Positions 1 through 7,052 of a DNA stretch of 31,834 bases are shown in pieces; the stretch's first letter is position 1, and every line of letters starts with the position of its first letter. The stretch is taken from positions 1 to 31,834 of the forward strand of contig JAYWHK010000072.1 of assembly GCA_043777755.1 (NCBI GenBank). Reading direction: 5' to 3'. Made by a program: the position numbers and the translations under genes. A model generated the notes under the pieces. The model was not told where the DNA came from, made no database searches, and worked only from the letters and a program-made list of their open reading frames with translations. The DNA comes from CANHEE01 sp043777755. GTDB lineage: Bacteria; Bacteroidota; Bacteroidia; Chitinophagales; Saprospiraceae.

Positions 1-93
1 TAAAAATAAAAAATTGATATTTTATTATAAATTAAAATATTATTTTTTAAATTTTTTAAAAATGTTCTGTTTTTAGAAAACTGGAACATCGAG

Positions 94-134
94 TATTAGA
101 TATTAGATATTAAGATATTAGATATTAAGATATT
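94..134. repeat. 15-bp AT tandem repeat, about 2.4 copies
   Basis: GATATTAGATATTAA occurs twice without mismatch (99-113 and 114-128), followed by the partial copy GATATT and preceded by TATTA. The unit itself is two imperfect GATATTA halves. It is noncoding and about 150 bp upstream of the methyltransferase promoter. Copy number could vary by slippage, but nothing shows an effect on expression. Confidence 0.8.
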
Positions 135-175
135 CTAAATGATTAATATTCAACGTTTTGCATAAATCTAAAATC

Positions 176-192
176 TACTTTTCGACGTGTAT
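176..192 (+). repeat. Short repeat TACTTTTCGACGTGTAT, copy 1
   Basis: This 17-mer recurs at 4359-4375 with one mismatch. Both copies lie just 5' of a long A-rich terminator-like stem, 18 bp before it here and 1 bp before it in the second copy. Function unknown. Confidence 0.6.
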
Positions 193-210
193 GTTTTGGA
201 GATTAGAAAT

Positions 211-262
211 AAAAAAAGTGTTCAATGTTTTGCCAAAGTGCAGAATGTTGAACACTTTTTTT
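211..262. terminator. Terminator-like hairpin, usable in both directions
   Basis: A perfect 15-bp stem is formed by AAAAAAAGTGTTCAA (211-225) and its complement (248-262), with a 22-nt loop. The 3' arm ends in seven T and the 5' arm begins with seven A, so it can act on either strand. The loop is long for an intrinsic terminator, so the call is probable only. Confidence 0.6.
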
Positions 263-283
263 GTAAAATGAATTTTTTTATTT

Positions 284-313
284 TTGAAAAATAAAACTTT
301 ATTGCTACCTTTG
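284..313 (+). promoter_or_regulatory. Bacteroidota-type promoter of the methyltransferase gene
   Basis: TTG at 284-286 (in a run of T) and TACCTTTG at 306-313 are separated by 19 bp, matching the TTG-N17-23-TAnnTTTG consensus of the Bacteroidota primary sigma factor. Transcription would start near 317-320, at or next to the ATG at 320, so the mRNA would be leaderless or nearly so. Confidence 0.7.
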
Positions 314-319
314 TAAAAA

Positions 320-1927
320 ATGTATATGCAAATCGCACTAAGGCAAAACACCAAAAATAAATTTGGTCAATACTTCACGCCAGAAGTAGTGGCTGATTTT
401 ATGATTGACATGGCAGATATTTCACGTCATTCAAAAATATTAGAGCCGTCTTGTGGCGAAGGTGTTTTTTTGGAGCGTTTGCAACAAAAAGGGTTTGAAA
501 ATTTAACCGCTTTTGAAATTGATGAAGATTTGGCGCAAGATTTTGATTTTGTTCGATACGAAAGTTTTGTTTCAGCGAAAATTGATGAAAAATTTGATTT
601 GATTATTGGCAATCCTCCTTATATTCGTTGGAAAAACTTGGAAGAAGATTTGAAAAAAGAACTTTCCAGTAATCTGATTTGGAACAAATATTTTAATTCG
701 CTTTGTGATTATTTGTATATTTTTATTTTAAAATCTATTGAATTATTAGAAGAAAATGGGCAGTTGATTTTCATTTGCCCTGAATATTGGATGAATACTA
801 CTCATTCTATTTCACTTCGCAATTATATGGTTCAAAATGGTTGTTTTGAAGCAATATATCATTTCAACGAAACACCAATTTTTGAAAAAGTAACTGTTTC
901 GATTGTTATTTTTAAATTTATAAAAAGTAAAAAAAATGAACATAAAAAGATAAAAGTAGCTAAATTTTATGCCAATCAAAAATTGAATGTTGAAGTTTTA
1001 GATAAGTTAAAAAATAAAATTGAATTGAAAGAAGCTGAATATTTAGACGTTTCACAGTTCAAAATAAATGAGCGATGGTTGTTACAATCTGATGAAATAA
1101 GAGCAGAATTGAGTATTTTGGAAACAAATTGCTTGAAAAAAACGCAATCTTCGTTGATAGATTTATTTCAAGAAGAAAAACAAATGTTTCATACGATTGG
1201 CGATTTTTGTGACATTGGAAATGGCTTGGTAAGTGGTTTGGACAAAGCCTTTCAAGTGAATGGACATGATTTGAACGACGACGAAAAAAATGCGACAATC
1301 AATGTTATCAAAGCAAAAGATTTAAAACCTTTTTTCGCAGAAGGCATTACCAAATATATTTTTCTTAAAGAAGGTTTGGAAGAAAGTGATTTTTCAATAA
1401 ACTATCCTAATTTTTACCAGCATTTTCAAAAATATAAAATAGATTTAGGGAATAGATACCAATATAATAGAAAAATAAATTATTGGGAATGGGTGTTTTT
1501 GAGAAATTTTAATTTGTTTTCTAAACTAGAAAAACGCATTTTTGTGCCTTGCAAAGAGCGTATTTCTAATAAAGATTACTTTCGATTTGCGTTAATAGAC
1601 GAAAATATTTTTCCAACACAAGACGTTACAGCGATTGTCAAAAAGCCAAACACAAAAGAAAGTATGGAATACATTACCACTTATTTGAATAACCCAATTA
1701 TTTTTGATTGGCTCAAATGCAATGGCATTGTGAAGGGAAATATTGTAGAATTTTCGGAAAAACCCATTGCAAGTATTCCGTTTCGAGCGATAGATTGGGA
1801 CAATACACAAGAGGTTTTGTTGCATGACTTAATCGTTGAATTGACAGAAAAATACATTATAACGCAAGAAAAAACAATATCTGAGCAAATAAACAAGACT
1901 TTTAATCAACTTGTGAATACCATTTGA
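320..1927 (+). CDS. N6-adenine DNA methyltransferase, Eco57I/TaqI-like, with target-recognition domain
   Basis: This 535-aa protein is a class I SAM-dependent DNA methyltransferase expected to methylate adenine at a specific site. The GQYFTP motif (res 16-21), SAM-binding LEPSCGEGVF (41-50), acidic motif FEID (65-68) and catalytic NPPY (98-101) are in the order used by gamma-class enzymes. The C-terminal half (about 290-520) looks like a TaqI-type specificity domain, with a GDFCDIGNGLVSG start and a late NGIVKGNIVEFSEKP segment. No nuclease motif precedes the methylase, so this is not a fused type IIG enzyme, and no restriction gene follows. It is an orphan enzyme or belongs to a system outside the window. 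ATG 320 and ATG 326 are both possible starts, and both abut the promoter. The stop overlaps the pbpC start. The target sequence cannot be predicted. Confidence 0.88.
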   Translation: MYMQIALRQNTKNKFGQYFTPEVVADFMIDMADISRHSKILEPSCGEGVFLERLQQKGFENLTAFEIDEDLAQDFDFVRYESFVSAKIDEKFDLIIGNPPYIRWKNLEEDLKKELSSNLIWNKYFNSLCDYLYIFILKSIELLEENGQLIFICPEYWMNTTHSISLRNYMVQNGCFEAIYHFNETPIFEKVTVSIVIFKFIKSKKNEHKKIKVAKFYANQKLNVEVLDKLKNKIELKEAEYLDVSQFKINERWLLQSDEIRAELSILETNCLKKTQSSLIDLFQEEKQMFHTIGDFCDIGNGLVSGLDKAFQVNGHDLNDDEKNATINVIKAKDLKPFFAEGITKYIFLKEGLEESDFSINYPNFYQHFQKYKIDLGNRYQYNRKINYWEWVFLRNFNLFSKLEKRIFVPCKERISNKDYFRFALIDENIFPTQDVTAIVKKPNTKESMEYITTYLNNPIIFDWLKCNGIVKGNIVEFSEKPIASIPFRAIDWDNTQEVLLHDLIVELTEKYIITQEKTISEQINKTFNQLVNTI

Positions 1928-4326
1928 AAAGTACATACTTTAATTCCCTAAAAAAAACAATCCAAAACAACCCAAAACGTAGTGTTTTTGGATTTTTATT
2001 GTTGATTTGGTTTGTATTTTGCCTTCCATCGCCACTTTTTCACGACCCAACGTGTATGGTTTTGGAAGACAATCAAGGCAAGCTCTTGGGCGCAAGAATC
2101 GCCTCAGATGGTCAATGGCGTTTTCCCAAAATGGACGAAGTGCCAGAGAAATACGCAACTTGTCTGATTGCTTTTGAAGACCAACGTTTTTATTATCACC
2201 TTGGCATTGACCCGATTTCATTTGGTCGAGCGATTTTTCAAAACATTAAAAATCAGCGAATTACGAGTGGCGGTTCAACCATCACGATGCAAGTCATTCG
2301 CATGGCTCGAAAAAATCCACCACGTACAGTTTTTGAAAAAATTAGCGAAATGATTAAGGCATTTCGTTTGGAATTGACACACCACAAAAAAACAATCCTA
2401 AATTATTATGCTTCTAATGCTCCGATGGGCGGAAATGTGGTCGGTTTGGAGTCCGCTTGTTGGCGTTATTTTGGTAAAAATCCTGCATTATTGTCTTGGG
2501 CGGAAGCGGCAACAATGGCTGTTTTACCGAATAGTCCAGCATTGATTCACCCTGGACGCAACCAACAAAAACTTTTTGACAAACGCAATCGCTTGTTATA
2601 CAGGCTTTTAGAAGATAAAAAAATTGACCAATCTACCTACGAACTCAGCATAGAAGAACCTTTGCCGCAAGAACCGCAACCGCTGCCTTCGCTTGCGCCT
2701 CATTTGTTGGAGAGGATTTACGAAGAACAATTTAAAAATAAAAAAGGCAGTGCCACACGACTGCGTACAACGATTGATGCGACGATTCAACAAAGGGCAG
2801 AAAGCATTTTACAAAATCACCATAACTTATTGAAAACCAATGATATAAACAATATTTCGGCAGTTGTAATTGATGTAGAAACCAATGCCATTGTCGCTTA
2901 TTTGGGTAATGTCAGAGGAACGGGAGAAGCGAATCACGAACAAGTGGATTGCGCAAAAGCACTGCGTAGTAGTGGCTCATTGTTCAAACCCATTCTATTT
3001 GCGCTGGCAAATCAAGAAGGAATCGTCTCGCCTAATAGTTTAATTTCAGACATTCCTCTTTCGATTGGTGGTTACAAACCACAAAATTATTATGAAACTT
3101 ACGATGGCGTGATTCCTGCAAAACGGGCTTTGGTTCGTTCCTTAAATGTGCCATACATTCGCATTTTGCAAGACTATGGTTTGGAAAAATTTCATTTTAA
3201 TTTAAAAAAATTAGGACTAAATTCCATTACAAAATCAGCAACGCACTACGGTTTGCCTTTGGTTTTGGGTGGTGCAGAAACGACTTTGTGCGACATAACG
3301 AACCTTTATGCAGGTTTTGCACGGACAGTCAATCATTTTCAAGAAAGTGATAGTCGATATTTTCCTAATGATTTTCGCCCATTGAATTATGACTTTGATA
3401 AAAAATATGAACGCCCGAATAAAATCCGTTGGTCAAATCAAGCTCCGATGATTGACGCTTCGGCGTGTTGGTTGGCGTTAGATGCGATGCAAAATGTAGA
3501 GCGTCCGACAAGTTCGGGCAGTTGGGAACAGTTCCAATCAGGCAAAAGAATCGCTTGGAAAACAGGTACAAGTTTTGGTTTTCGTGATGCTTGGGCGGTT
3601 GGTGTCAATCCCAAATATGCCGTTGGTGTTTGGGTTGGCAATGCCGATGGCGAAGGTCGCCCCGATTTGATTGGTGTACAGGTTGCTGCGCCTATCATGT
3701 TGGATATTTTCAATAGTTTGCCTTCAAACGACTGGTTTTCAACGCCTTATGACAATTTGATGCAATTGCCAATTTGTCGTCAGTCGGGTTTTCGAGCAAC
3801 CGAATATTGTGAAACAGATACCATTTGGGTTTCAAAAAACGCTACCAAAATGAAAGCCTGTCCGTTCCATCAGCTCCTTCATTTAGATGCGCAAGGGCAA
3901 TTTCAAGTCAGTGATGAATGTGAAAATCCAAGCGTAATGCAGCATCGTCCGTGGTTTGTGTTGTCGCCAGTAGAGGAATTTTATTACAAATCAAAAAATC
4001 CAAATTATTTAGCACCTCCACCCTATCGTTCTGATTGTCAAGGTAATGTGAATGAAAAAAATCCGATGCAATTGATTTATCCAAGAGCAAACACGCAGAT
4101 TTTTGTTCCAAAAGATTTGAATGGACAACTGAGTAAAACCGTTTTTCAAGCGGCTCATAGAGAAAGCGAAGCAACGATTTTTTGGCATTTGGACAATCAA
4201 TATTTGACTTCTACCAAAACATTCCATAACGTCGAACTCGCTCCTACCGCTGGTCTGCACAGCATTGTTTTGGTGGACGAAAAAGGAAATCGTGTGGAGC
4301 AGAAGTTTGAGATAAAGGTGAGGTAG
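1924..4326 (+). CDS. pbpC: Penicillin-binding protein 1C (bifunctional peptidoglycan synthase)
   Basis: An 800-aa class A PBP that polymerises and cross-links peptidoglycan outside the inner membrane. A membrane anchor lies at about res 19-36. The GT51 glycosyltransferase domain follows, with EDQRFYYHLG (catalytic E85) and GGSTITMQ (117-123). The transpeptidase domain has SxxK at S352-K355, SLN at 406-408 and KTG at 546-548. The last 100 residues fit the C-terminal domain typical of PBP1C. The start is TTG at 1924, sharing TTGA with the methyltransferase stop; this frame gives the normal PBP1C N-terminus (PLF, then LLGARIASDGQWRFP). Translation is therefore probably coupled to the upstream gene. 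No alpha-2-macroglobulin gene, the common neighbour of pbpC, is present. All catalytic motifs are intact. Confidence 0.95.
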   Translation: MKSTYFNSLKKTIQNNPKRSVFGFLLLIWFVFCLPSPLFHDPTCMVLEDNQGKLLGARIASDGQWRFPKMDEVPEKYATCLIAFEDQRFYYHLGIDPISFGRAIFQNIKNQRITSGGSTITMQVIRMARKNPPRTVFEKISEMIKAFRLELTHHKKTILNYYASNAPMGGNVVGLESACWRYFGKNPALLSWAEAATMAVLPNSPALIHPGRNQQKLFDKRNRLLYRLLEDKKIDQSTYELSIEEPLPQEPQPLPSLAPHLLERIYEEQFKNKKGSATRLRTTIDATIQQRAESILQNHHNLLKTNDINNISAVVIDVETNAIVAYLGNVRGTGEANHEQVDCAKALRSSGSLFKPILFALANQEGIVSPNSLISDIPLSIGGYKPQNYYETYDGVIPAKRALVRSLNVPYIRILQDYGLEKFHFNLKKLGLNSITKSATHYGLPLVLGGAETTLCDITNLYAGFARTVNHFQESDSRYFPNDFRPLNYDFDKKYERPNKIRWSNQAPMIDASACWLALDAMQNVERPTSSGSWEQFQSGKRIAWKTGTSFGFRDAWAVGVNPKYAVGVWVGNADGEGRPDLIGVQVAAPIMLDIFNSLPSNDWFSTPYDNLMQLPICRQSGFRATEYCETDTIWVSKNATKMKACPFHQLLHLDAQGQFQVSDECENPSVMQHRPWFVLSPVEEFYYKSKNPNYLAPPPYRSDCQGNVNEKNPMQLIYPRANTQIFVPKDLNGQLSKTVFQAAHRESEATIFWHLDNQYLTSTKTFHNVELAPTAGLHSIVLVDEKGNRVEQKFEIKVR

Positions 4327-4358
4327 AGAAAATGTATAGAAGAACTATCTTTGACTCT

Positions 4359-4375
4359 TACTTTCCGACGTGTAT
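4359..4375 (+). repeat. Short repeat TACTTTCCGACGTGTAT, copy 2
   Basis: It matches 176-192 at 16 of 17 positions and directly abuts the terminator stem after pbpC. It lies between convergent genes. Confidence 0.6.
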
Positions 4376-4376
4376 A

Positions 4377-4417
4377 AAAAAACGCTTTGCAAACATGACA
4401 TTTGCAAAGCGTTTTTT
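4377..4417. terminator. Bidirectional terminator between pbpC and rpoD
   Basis: A 17-bp perfect stem (4377-4393 with 4401-4417) has a 7-nt loop. Its core is CGCTTTGCAAA, flanked by A on the 5' side and T on the 3' side. It lies between the convergent 3' ends of pbpC and rpoD and serves both. Confidence 0.9.
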
Positions 4418-4430
4418 ATAAATTCTTATA

Positions 4431-5300
4431 TTACGCACCAAGGTAACTTTTCAATAATTTACTCTTAGAAGTAGAACGCAATTTATTAATTGCCTTATCT
4501 TTAATTTGACGAACACGCTCACGGGTTAATCCGAATTTGTCACCAATATCTTCCAAAGACATCGGATGTTCAATTCCAATTCCAAAGTACAACTTGATGA
4601 CATCTGCTTGACGATCCGTCAGCGTAGAAAGCGAACGGTCAATCTCACGGCGCAAAGATTCTTTGTATTCTAATTCCGAATCGGTACGAACAGCTGCGAA
4701 ATCTTCCAAAACATCTAATAAAGAGTTGTCTTCGCCATCAATGAATGGAGCGTCCATCGAAACGTGACGAGCAGCAACACCAAGGGTAGTTTCGACTTCT
4801 TCGGTCGGAATGTCCAACAAATCAGCCAATTCTTCCGCAGAAGGTTCACGCTCATAGTTTTGCTCCAATTCCGAGAATGCCTTGTTTATTTTATTAAGAG
4901 AGCCTACTTTGTTCAGAGGAAGACGAACAATACGAGATTGTTCAGCCAACGCTTGAAGAATAGACTGACGAATCCACCAAACGGCATAAGAAATGAATTT
5001 GAAACCACGAGTTTCATCAAAACGTTGTGCAGCTTTGATAAGTCCTAAATTTCCTTCGTTGATCAAATCGCTCAAAGAAAGACCTTGGTTTTGGTATTGT
5101 TTTGCTACCGAAACGACAAAACGAAGGTTCGCTTTTGTCAATCTTTCAAGGGCTACTTGGTCGCCTTGTTTGATGCGTTTTGCCAAATCAACCTCCTCTT
5201 CTGGAGTGAGCAAATCCACTTTACCAATTTCTTGTAGATATTTCTCTAAGGACTGACTTTCTCGGTTGGTAATGGATTTGGTAATTTTTAGCTGTCTCAT
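4431..5300 (-). CDS. rpoD: Primary (housekeeping) RNA polymerase sigma factor
   Basis: This 289-aa sigma-70 protein directs RNA polymerase to most promoters. Region 1.2 (about res 12-45, SLEKYLQEIGKVDLLTPEEE), region 2 (about 49-118, with NLRFVVSVAKQY, DLINEGNLGLIKA and FISYAVWWIRQSI), region 3 (about 125-200) and region 4 (about 215-280, with a helix-turn-helix in DIGDKFGLTRERVRQIKDKA) are all visible. Region 1.1 and the large nonconserved insert are missing, which is normal for the Bacteroidota primary sigma factor of about 285-290 aa. The strict LPLNKVGSLNKINKA segment fits the housekeeping rather than an alternative factor. It is monocistronic, ending at the shared terminator, and its promoter is probably about 330 bp upstream. 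Confidence 0.95.
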   Translation of the reverse strand: MRQLKITKSITNRESQSLEKYLQEIGKVDLLTPEEEVDLAKRIKQGDQVALERLTKANLRFVVSVAKQYQNQGLSLSDLINEGNLGLIKAAQRFDETRGFKFISYAVWWIRQSILQALAEQSRIVRLPLNKVGSLNKINKAFSELEQNYEREPSAEELADLLDIPTEEVETTLGVAARHVSMDAPFIDGEDNSLLDVLEDFAAVRTDSELEYKESLRREIDRSLSTLTDRQADVIKLYFGIGIEHPMSLEDIGDKFGLTRERVRQIKDKAINKLRSTSKSKLLKSYLGA

Positions 5301-5499
5301 TGATTATTTTTTTATTTTTGCTTTTTCAACAACCCATAATGACGTAAGTCGTTGGAAGTTATTGTATTGTGTGTAAGTTTAGTCAAAAAAGTTTCATTGC
5401 GATGTTGCGTACACCACAATAAAAGGATTATCGGAAACCGCAAAATGTAAAACTGCAGAATGTAAAATGTAAAAGTTTCCTAATTAAACAATTATAAAT

Positions 5500-5516
5500 T
5501 AAAAGCTGCGCTTTTA
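5500..5516. promoter_or_regulatory. Small hairpin in the predicted rpoD leader
   Basis: TAAAAGC and GCTTTTA form a 7-bp stem around TGC. If the promoter at 5627-5658 is right, this structure lies in the rpoD mRNA leader. Whether it regulates anything is unknown. Confidence 0.35.
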
Positions 5517-5626
5517 TTTTTGTTGGGTTCTTACTTTAAATTAAAATTGGGACTTTTAGTATGTTTTATCAAAAGTAGTTTCTGTCTGATAACAGAATAA
5601 ATGAGAAAAGAAGTTAAGTATTTGTT

Positions 5627-5658
5627 CAAATCTACTGCAAAAATACGGCAAAAAACAA
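5627..5658 (-). promoter_or_regulatory. Likely rpoD promoter
   Basis: Read on the minus strand, TTG (5658-5656), a 21-bp spacer and TAGATTTG (5634-5627) match the Bacteroidota consensus. Transcription would start near 5620, giving a leader of roughly 320 nt. A second -7-like TACTTTTG at 5577-5570 lacks a -33 element. Confidence 0.5.
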
Positions 5659-5900
5659 CGCTTGTCAAGTGCCAAATAAAATTTTGTGAACTAATTAACG
5701 GTATTTCAGCAAATTAGCATCAAAAAAACTTTATTTTGACAGCTTTAACGTGTTTTAGGCAAATTTTGTTACATTTTATTATTATTTTTTTTAATTTTGC
5801 AAATGCAACAGTGATTTTAGTCACCGATGAAATGCTAAGTAAAAATCACTACTTCTGTAAAAAATAGAAGCAGAACGAGTATCTATGCGTAAAGTTTTTA

Positions 5901-6020
5901 ACCACGAATTTTAACGAATTTACACAGATTACACGAATTTTTAATTGCACTAATACTTTGAAACAAAGTTTCAAAGTCAAATTTCACGAATTTCTTACGT
6001 TAATTGAGTGTACACGAATT
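5901..6020. repeat. CACGAATT-type degenerate repeat cluster
   Basis: ACGAATT-like units recur at 5901-5910, 5914-5920, 5932-5939, 5985-5990 and 6013-6020, mixed with ACACAGATTACACG. In the middle lies a 9-bp perfect inverted repeat, ACTTTGAAA (5955-5963) and TTTCAAAGT (5969-5977), with a 5-nt loop. Related sequence is seen at 9480-9560 and, in the other orientation, at 19398-19435. Such strings are common between genes in Bacteroidota and are probably decayed mobile repeats. Confidence 0.55.
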
Positions 6021-6047
6021 AATCGTTCAGCTTCAAAAAACAATACT

Positions 6048-6296
6048 ATGGAAAATATTTACGAAAAGATGGCCCGTTGGTCAGAAGAAAAAGAAGAACA
6101 TGACCAGCATTTCTGGGAAATGGTGTACCCTAAAATGACTTGGGACAACAAAAGAATTTGGTGGCGAAAAGATGTTTTTAATGCAATGCAGCGTTATGGC
6201 ATCGGGCATTTTCCAAACGAATGGATTGCTGAAAGAAAAGGGAAAGAACCGCTTTTTGAGGTATTGTTGGAAGAAATCTTGGAAAGATTGCAATAA
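6048..6296 (+). CDS. Small acidic protein of unknown function (82 aa)
   Basis: I do not recognise this protein. It begins MENIYEKMARWSEEKEEHDQ and is rich in Glu, Lys and Trp (five Trp in 82 residues), with WWRKDVFNAMQRYGIG in the middle and an amphipathic Glu/Leu-rich helix at the end. No signal peptide or membrane segment is present, so it should be cytoplasmic. The frame is open back to an ATG at 5958, but that part lies in the repeat cluster and reads as translated repeat, so the ATG at 6048, with an A-rich leader, is preferred. It ends 9 bp before a double-hairpin repeat that separates it from the convergent membrane-protein gene. The composition looks like a real protein, but no motif supports a function. 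Confidence 0.6.
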   Translation: MENIYEKMARWSEEKEEHDQHFWEMVYPKMTWDNKRIWWRKDVFNAMQRYGIGHFPNEWIAERKGKEPLFEVLLEEILERLQ

Positions 6297-6305
6297 TTTT
6301 ACGTG

Positions 6306-6384
6306 TTACGTAGAGAAAAGGCACGCCTTTTCTCGCACTACGGTTTTATTCGTATTTCGAGAAAAGGCGTGCCTTTTCTCTACG
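6306..6384. repeat. REP-like double-hairpin element, copy A
   Basis: Two near-palindromes, GAGAAAAGGC-AC-GCCTTTTCTC (6313-6334) and the same with GT in the centre (6359-6380), lie in opposite orientation. They form a 27-bp perfect inverted repeat (6309-6335 with 6358-6384) around 22 bp. A second copy lies at 10747-10829 in reverse orientation. This copy sits between two convergent genes without another terminator, and the CTA at 6380-6382 is the stop codon of the minus-strand gene. The layout resembles BIME/REP elements. Confidence 0.85.
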
Positions 6385-6928
6385 CTAATACAGGATTTTT
6401 CATTTTCACCAATTCATACGTGCCAAAAAGAATGGCTGAGTAAGTCAAATCACCAACCCATGTATTTTTATAAAAAGGAATGGCATTGAAAAAACAATCA
6501 AACAATCCTGCAAATGTTTTTGGATACAACATTCCTTCTGCAAAAACACCTACATTTGATACAACAAAGAATAACAACGAACCCAATAAGCTCGAAACGA
6601 TAACGTTTTTAAAATTTACTTTTTGCAATAATTTTTGTCCCATAAAAATAGACAATCCAAATGCAATATACGTAAAAAATGAATTGAACAACATCGAATT
6701 CATAGAATATGTGCTGTAATCATTTTGGCTATACACGTAAATATCGCTCACAATCATTGCAAAAAATGGCACTAAATAGGCTTGCCAGCTTTGACGTAAA
6801 TACGCCGCTGCAAACAATCCCATCGCAGCTACTGGCGTTGCGTTTGGAAGATGAGGTAAAATACGGAAGGCTGCGGCAATCAAAATCATTGCGACAATAA
6901 TCGCCCACTTTATGTTTAATTTGTTCAT
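6380..6928 (-). CDS. DUF6580-like integral membrane protein, possible transporter
   Basis: This 182-aa protein has five to six hydrophobic segments and is an inner-membrane protein. The N-terminal pattern (a hydrophobic segment, AAAFRILPHLPNATPVAAMGLFAAAYL, then PFFAMIVSD) and the ending with NAIPFYKNTWVGDLTYSAILFGTYEL match what I recall of the DUF6580 'putative transport protein' family, which has a transporter S-component-like look. Substrate unknown. The start is ATG 6928; a longer frame to 6949 exists, but MNKLNIKW is the natural beginning of the first membrane helix. A strong promoter lies 88 bp upstream. The stop codon TAG and the last Ala codon's CG fall in the REP-like element, so the C-terminus may have been reset by that insertion. 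Confidence 0.75.
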   Translation of the reverse strand: MNKLNIKWAIIVAMILIAAAFRILPHLPNATPVAAMGLFAAAYLRQSWQAYLVPFFAMIVSDIYVYSQNDYSTYSMNSMLFNSFFTYIAFGLSIFMGQKLLQKVNFKNVIVSSLLGSLLFFVVSNVGVFAEGMLYPKTFAGLFDCFFNAIPFYKNTWVGDLTYSAILFGTYELVKMKNPVLA

Positions 6929-7015
6929 ATTTAAAAAGTAATTGGTCATAAGTCAATAAGTCAAACAAGTCTTTTGACTAACAGTTTTGTAATAATTTTA
7001 AGAAATTTAACGGCA

Positions 7016-7046
7016 CAAAGTTACGACAAGGGAATAAATTTTCAAA
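7016..7046 (-). promoter_or_regulatory. Promoter of the DUF6580-like gene
   Basis: On the minus strand TTTG (7046-7043), 19 bp and TAACTTTG (7023-7016) match the Bacteroidota consensus fully. It begins just before the rnd stop codon, so this gene has its own promoter although it lies downstream of rnd on the same strand. The predicted leader is about 85 nt. Confidence 0.75.
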
Positions 7047-7052
7047 GTATTT

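Larger units (their letters stand above)
1..319. other. AT-rich noncoding edge before the methyltransferase gene
   Basis: No credible coding region is seen on either strand. The stretch holds a 15-bp tandem repeat (94-134), a 17-bp motif shared with the region after pbpC (176-192), a terminator-like hairpin (211-262) and the methyltransferase promoter (284-313). The hairpin probably ends a transcript entering from outside the window, so the promoter after it starts a new unit. Confidence 0.7.
5301..6047. other. Long intergenic region: rpoD leader and degenerate repeats
   Basis: About 750 bp between the rpoD start and the start chosen for the small gene at 6048. It contains the likely rpoD promoter (5627-5658), a small hairpin in the predicted rpoD leader (5500-5516), and a stretch of CACGAATT-type repeats with an embedded inverted repeat (5901-6020). 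No convincing coding region was seen, although an open frame runs back from 6048 to 5958 through the repeats. Confidence 0.6.

Noticed and set aside
94..134. Possible CRISPR-like or phase-variation repeat
   Set aside because: The 15-bp units touch each other without spacers and are AT-rich, so it is not a CRISPR array; it is not in a coding frame or between promoter elements, so no switch can be claimed.
320..1927. Complete type IIG restriction-modification enzyme
   Set aside because: No nuclease motif lies before the methylase motifs and the protein is too short for a fused nuclease.
1924..4326. pbpC as a pseudogene because of its TTG start
   Set aside because: All catalytic motifs and the C-terminal domain are intact, and TTG is a normal start in an overlapping gene pair.
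5958..6047. Longer N-terminus of the 82-aa protein
   Set aside because: The extension translates the CACGAATT repeat cluster and an inverted repeat; the ATG at 6048 is a normal start.
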